A DNA stretch of 64,000 nucleotides, taken from contig CAVFJY010000002.1 in assembly GCA_963623365.1 (NCBI GenBank), positions 1 to 64,000 of the forward strand, read 5' to 3'. Below are positions 61,685 to 64,000 of this stretch, one piece after another. Below the pieces are notes generated by a model. It had not been told where the DNA came from, searched no databases, and saw only the letters and a program-made list of their open reading frames with translations. This DNA is from UBA2834 sp963623365. Lineage in GTDB: Bacteria > Patescibacteriota > Saccharimonadia > Saccharimonadales > Saccharimonadaceae. Made by a program: the position numbers and the translations under genes. The first letter of the stretch is position 1, and each line of letters starts with the position of its first letter.

Positions 61685-62834
61685 CTTCTTCCTCTACTGC
61701 TTCTCTGGCCGTCCAGCCTGATATCTGCAAAACTACGCCTACAGCAAAAGCCACAAAGACCATGCTCGTGCCACCGTAGCTCATAAATGGCAAAGTAATT
61801 CCCTTCATCGGGAGCAAATTTGTCATCCCGCCAACATTAATTATAACATGACCGAGTATCCAGGCAAAAAGCCCTACCGCAAACAGCCGCCATTCGGGCC
61901 GTTTTACGCGTTGCGCTACACCCAAAATTCGCCACAACAGCACCGTCATCGCCACCAATATTAAAGTCGCTCCCACAAAGCCCCAAGTCTCGCAAATAAT
62001 TGCAAAAATCGAATCCGACAATGCTTCCGGCAAATATCCCGTCGATTGAATACTATTTCCTAATCCCACACCCGTTAAACCGCCCGTCCCCATACTAATC
62101 AGGGCATTCTCAATATGATAGGTATCGCTGCTATCGTCGCCACTATAACTCAAAATCCGCTGCACTCGGTACGGCGTCGCCAAAATCAGTACCAAAAATA
62201 TCGCCACCAGCGCCCCTAGCATCTTCAATAAATTCTTCAATGCCACCCCGCCCGCAAACATCATCGCAAAAATCATAAAAGTAATCACCACCGTGCTGCC
62301 AAAATCACTTTCCCACCAGCCCAACAAAACTACCACCAGCAGCATTACTGTCGCTAGCGGTATATAAAAGCGTCGCGTATTTAGCTCGCCTTTCGCTTTG
62401 CGATCGCGAATTAACCATGACATGTAAAATAATACCGCCACCTTAAACACTTCCGATGGCATAAAACCAATTCCTAGCCCAGGCACCCTCAACGACCGGC
62501 ACGCACCTTTATCACAGGTCACCAGCGCATCTACGCCCAACTTGCCTAAAATTGTCACCAGTAAGCACAACAGCGCGCTCGCAATCAACATCGCCTTTGC
62601 GTATTTTGCTAAGCGGTCATATTTGATCACGGCTCCTGCCACCAATGCAGCAATTGAGGCGGCTATCACCATTGCATGTCGCTTCACGAAATACATATCA
62701 TCATAACTTGTGCCATATTGCGAATTCAGCGCCTGTGCCACTCGCGGCCCAATTGCAAACACAATTACTAAACTTGCCGCCATCAACAGCAACACAATCA
62801 CCGCAATCGTAATATCATTTTGATGCTTTCTCAT
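61617..62834 (-). CDS. ftsW: SEDS-family glycosyltransferase FtsW/RodA
   Basis: 405 aa. About ten membrane segments; SEDS blocks QYGTSYDDMYFVKRHAM, GFMPSEVFKVAVLFYMSWLI, WWESDFGSTVVI, YLPEALSDSIFAIICETWGFVGA and VINVGGMTNLLPMKGITLPFMSYGGTSM. It polymerises glycan strands, probably at the septum given the cluster. The start shares one base with the mraY stop (TGATG). The basic tail (SSRWGERRTRYASRSGRS) is encoded by DNA that also encodes the murG N-terminus. Confidence 0.95.
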   Translation of the reverse strand: MRKHQNDITIAVIVLLLMAASLVIVFAIGPRVAQALNSQYGTSYDDMYFVKRHAMVIAASIAALVAGAVIKYDRLAKYAKAMLIASALLCLLVTILGKLGVDALVTCDKGACRSLRVPGLGIGFMPSEVFKVAVLFYMSWLIRDRKAKGELNTRRFYIPLATVMLLVVVLLGWWESDFGSTVVITFMIFAMMFAGGVALKNLLKMLGALVAIFLVLILATPYRVQRILSYSGDDSSDTYHIENALISMGTGGLTGVGLGNSIQSTGYLPEALSDSIFAIICETWGFVGATLILVAMTVLLWRILGVAQRVKRPEWRLFAVGLFAWILGHVIINVGGMTNLLPMKGITLPFMSYGGTSMVFVAFAVGVVLQISGWTAREAVEEEDENISSRWGERRTRYASRSGRS

Positions 62835-63865
62835 CAGTGAATAATGCCCCCACCCATTGCCAAGAATACGCCCAGCATTGCCGTAATTCCGCCAATCACC
62901 CAAAAACGCATCACTACTTTACTCTCTTCCCAGCCCTTCGCTTGCAAATGATGGTGTAGCGGCGCCGAGATAAAGATCTTCTTATGCAAAAATTTCTTTG
63001 CCAAAATCTGAATCAGTGAGCTCCCCGCCTCAACTACGAACAGTAAGCCAATAATCGGCAGCAAGAAGAAGGCATTTGTCATCATCGCCACTACGCCTAA
63101 CCCTGCACCCAGTGCAAACGAGCCCGTATCACCCATCATAAAACGCGCCGGAAACACATTAAACCAAATGTATGCTAGCAGTGCCCCCAGCACGATGAAA
63201 CAAAAACCCGCCAAATACCACTGCTCCTGCAAGAGCGCAATCACACCATACGAACCATAAGCCAGCATCGACAAGCCGCCCGCCAGCCCATCCAATCCGT
63301 CCGAAATATTCACGGCATTACCCGTCGCCACCACCGCAAATGCAAACAGCACAATCATTCCCACGACACCAATTTCCACCGAGCCCAAATACGGCACCAT
63401 CACTGCCGTCCAGCCTAATTTATAGGCAAAGAACCAACCCAAGAACAACCCTAACGCCGAAATCATCGCAAATTTCACCGGTGCGCGCAGCCCCGCTACT
63501 GCATTCTTCCCAAATAAGTTCAACAAATCGTCAATCAAACCAATCACGCCGCCACCCACGAAAGCCGCAATTGGCAGCCATGTTTGTCCCCGATTCAAGC
63601 AATTTGTCGCAATCAACACCACCGGCACCGTCACTAGCATAATTATTCCCGCCATCGTCGGAAAATGCCGTTTAATCTTATTCTTATGCAGCTTATTCAT
63701 CACTGTCAGTTCTTCCCCAGTCACTGCGACGCTTTTCTGCCGTTTCCACAATTTATGTTTGTACGCAAAATTCGTATAAATCGGCGTAAAGAACATTGCC
63801 AGCAAGAACGACCCCAACGCTAGCACCAGCTCATATCCCATATTCGAATTTATATCGTCTAACAT
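62834..63865 (-). CDS. mraY: Phospho-MurNAc-pentapeptide transferase MraY
   Basis: 343 aa. Polytopic (about ten segments), with GGGVIGLIDDLLN, ATGNAVNISDGLDGLAGG, WFNVFPARFMMGDTGSFALGAGLG and the cytoplasmic HHHLQAKGWEESKVVMRFW motif. It makes lipid I from UDP-MurNAc-pentapeptide and undecaprenyl phosphate. AAAGGAAG precedes the ATG; ftsI ends 13 bases upstream. murD, usually next in this cluster, is at 28.7 kb instead. Confidence 0.96.
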   Translation of the reverse strand: MLDDINSNMGYELVLALGSFLLAMFFTPIYTNFAYKHKLWKRQKSVAVTGEELTVMNKLHKNKIKRHFPTMAGIIMLVTVPVVLIATNCLNRGQTWLPIAAFVGGGVIGLIDDLLNLFGKNAVAGLRAPVKFAMISALGLFLGWFFAYKLGWTAVMVPYLGSVEIGVVGMIVLFAFAVVATGNAVNISDGLDGLAGGLSMLAYGSYGVIALLQEQWYLAGFCFIVLGALLAYIWFNVFPARFMMGDTGSFALGAGLGVVAMMTNAFFLLPIIGLLFVVEAGSSLIQILAKKFLHKKIFISAPLHHHLQAKGWEESKVVMRFWVIGGITAMLGVFLAMGGGIIH

Positions 63866-63878
63866 TACTTCCTTTCTA

Positions 63879-64000
63879 TCATACTGGTTCGATTTGTAAA
63901 TAATCCAACATAAAATTACTCAACTCTGTGAACACCGGCACTGCATTCGACACGCCCCACAATAGCGCATTGCCATCTAGGCGCACCAGAATTACGTACT
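63879..64000 (-). CDS. ftsI: C-terminal end of penicillin-binding protein, probably FtsI (partial)
   Basis: Only about 40 codons before the stop are inside the window. They read YVILVRLDGNALLWGVSN, AVPVFTELSNFMLDYLQIEP, the end pattern of class B penicillin-binding transpeptidases (APVF...I...L.Y..I.P). Position directly before mraY supports FtsI. The catalytic part is outside the window. Confidence 0.72.
   Translation of the reverse strand, partial: YVILVRLDGNALLWGVSNAVPVFTELSNFMLDYLQIEPV

Noticed and set aside
1..64000. CRISPR array
   Set aside because: No regularly spaced direct repeats of 24-40 bases with unique spacers were seen; the only tandem repeat is the 42-bp coding duplication.

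Overview
The window looks like part of a Patescibacteria (CPR) chromosome, most probably Candidatus Saccharibacteria (TM7). This rests on the mix of very compact housekeeping enzymes, many lineage-type hypotheticals, a membrane-anchored VirD4/TraG-like ATPase, DUF5684 and DUF3048 proteins, a complete Gram-positive-style envelope pathway and standard TGA stops. I identified families by eye from motifs; no database search was possible.

Layout. 1-1324 is the end of an integrated element: a 5'-truncated large serine recombinase whose last codons run antisense into tRNA-Ala(UGC). 1.4-8.5 kb holds an acidic hypothetical, DUF362, CorA, DUF308, tRNA-Gln, a MacB-type ABC exporter pair and an RlmD/TrmA-type m5U methyltransferase. 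8.5-22.6 kb carries a DegV protein, short GpsA, a UvrD-RecB-type helicase-nuclease, an L,D-transpeptidase, a zinc-knuckle miniprotein, a Y-family polymerase, PolA, a degenerate PfkB domain fused to class I fructose-bisphosphate aldolase, and bL25. 22.7-30 kb has a hypothetical, UvrA and a MurL-MurD2 pair. 30-38.3 kb has membrane and surface proteins, UvrB, MscS, GltX, a DUF3048 protein and an acidic coiled-coil protein. 38.4-39.6 kb is an AT-rich island with a frameshifted acyltransferase-3 gene next to tRNA-Glu(CUC). 39.7-48.6 kb has VanZ, Der, PIN-PhoH, Pth, a candidate structured ncRNA, TopA, a CHAP hydrolase and a sigma-region-4/HARE-HTH fusion. 48.6-56.1 kb has a YvcK-HAD fusion, the VirD4-like ATPase, a surface protein with a sortase-like tail and a second DegV protein. 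56.1-57.15 kb is a gene-poor, G-depleted, convergent intergenic region. 57.15-64 kb is a minus-strand division and cell-wall (dcw) cluster: ftsI (partial), mraY, ftsW and murG, then tRNA-Glu(UUC), pyk, pgk and an FtsQ-like protein.

Expression logic. At about 18 genes a TGnTATAAT-like extended -10 lies 6-10 nt (mostly 6-7) before the ATG with no Shine-Dalgarno, so transcription should begin at or next to the start codon (leaderless mRNA). A second class has long, often hairpin-capped leaders with strong AGGAGG sites (both degV genes, phoH, several hypotheticals). Canonical -35/-10 promoters were recognised in only two places: the ncRNA and the sigma4-HARE gene.

Together the genes describe a small cell that keeps its own peptidoglycan: MurL/MurD2 for D-Glu, MraY-MurG-FtsW-FtsI for lipid II and septum, and L,D-transpeptidase and CHAP for remodelling. 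It has lower glycolysis (aldolase, PGK, PK), nucleotide excision repair, translesion synthesis, and lipid or fatty-acid handling through GpsA and DegV.
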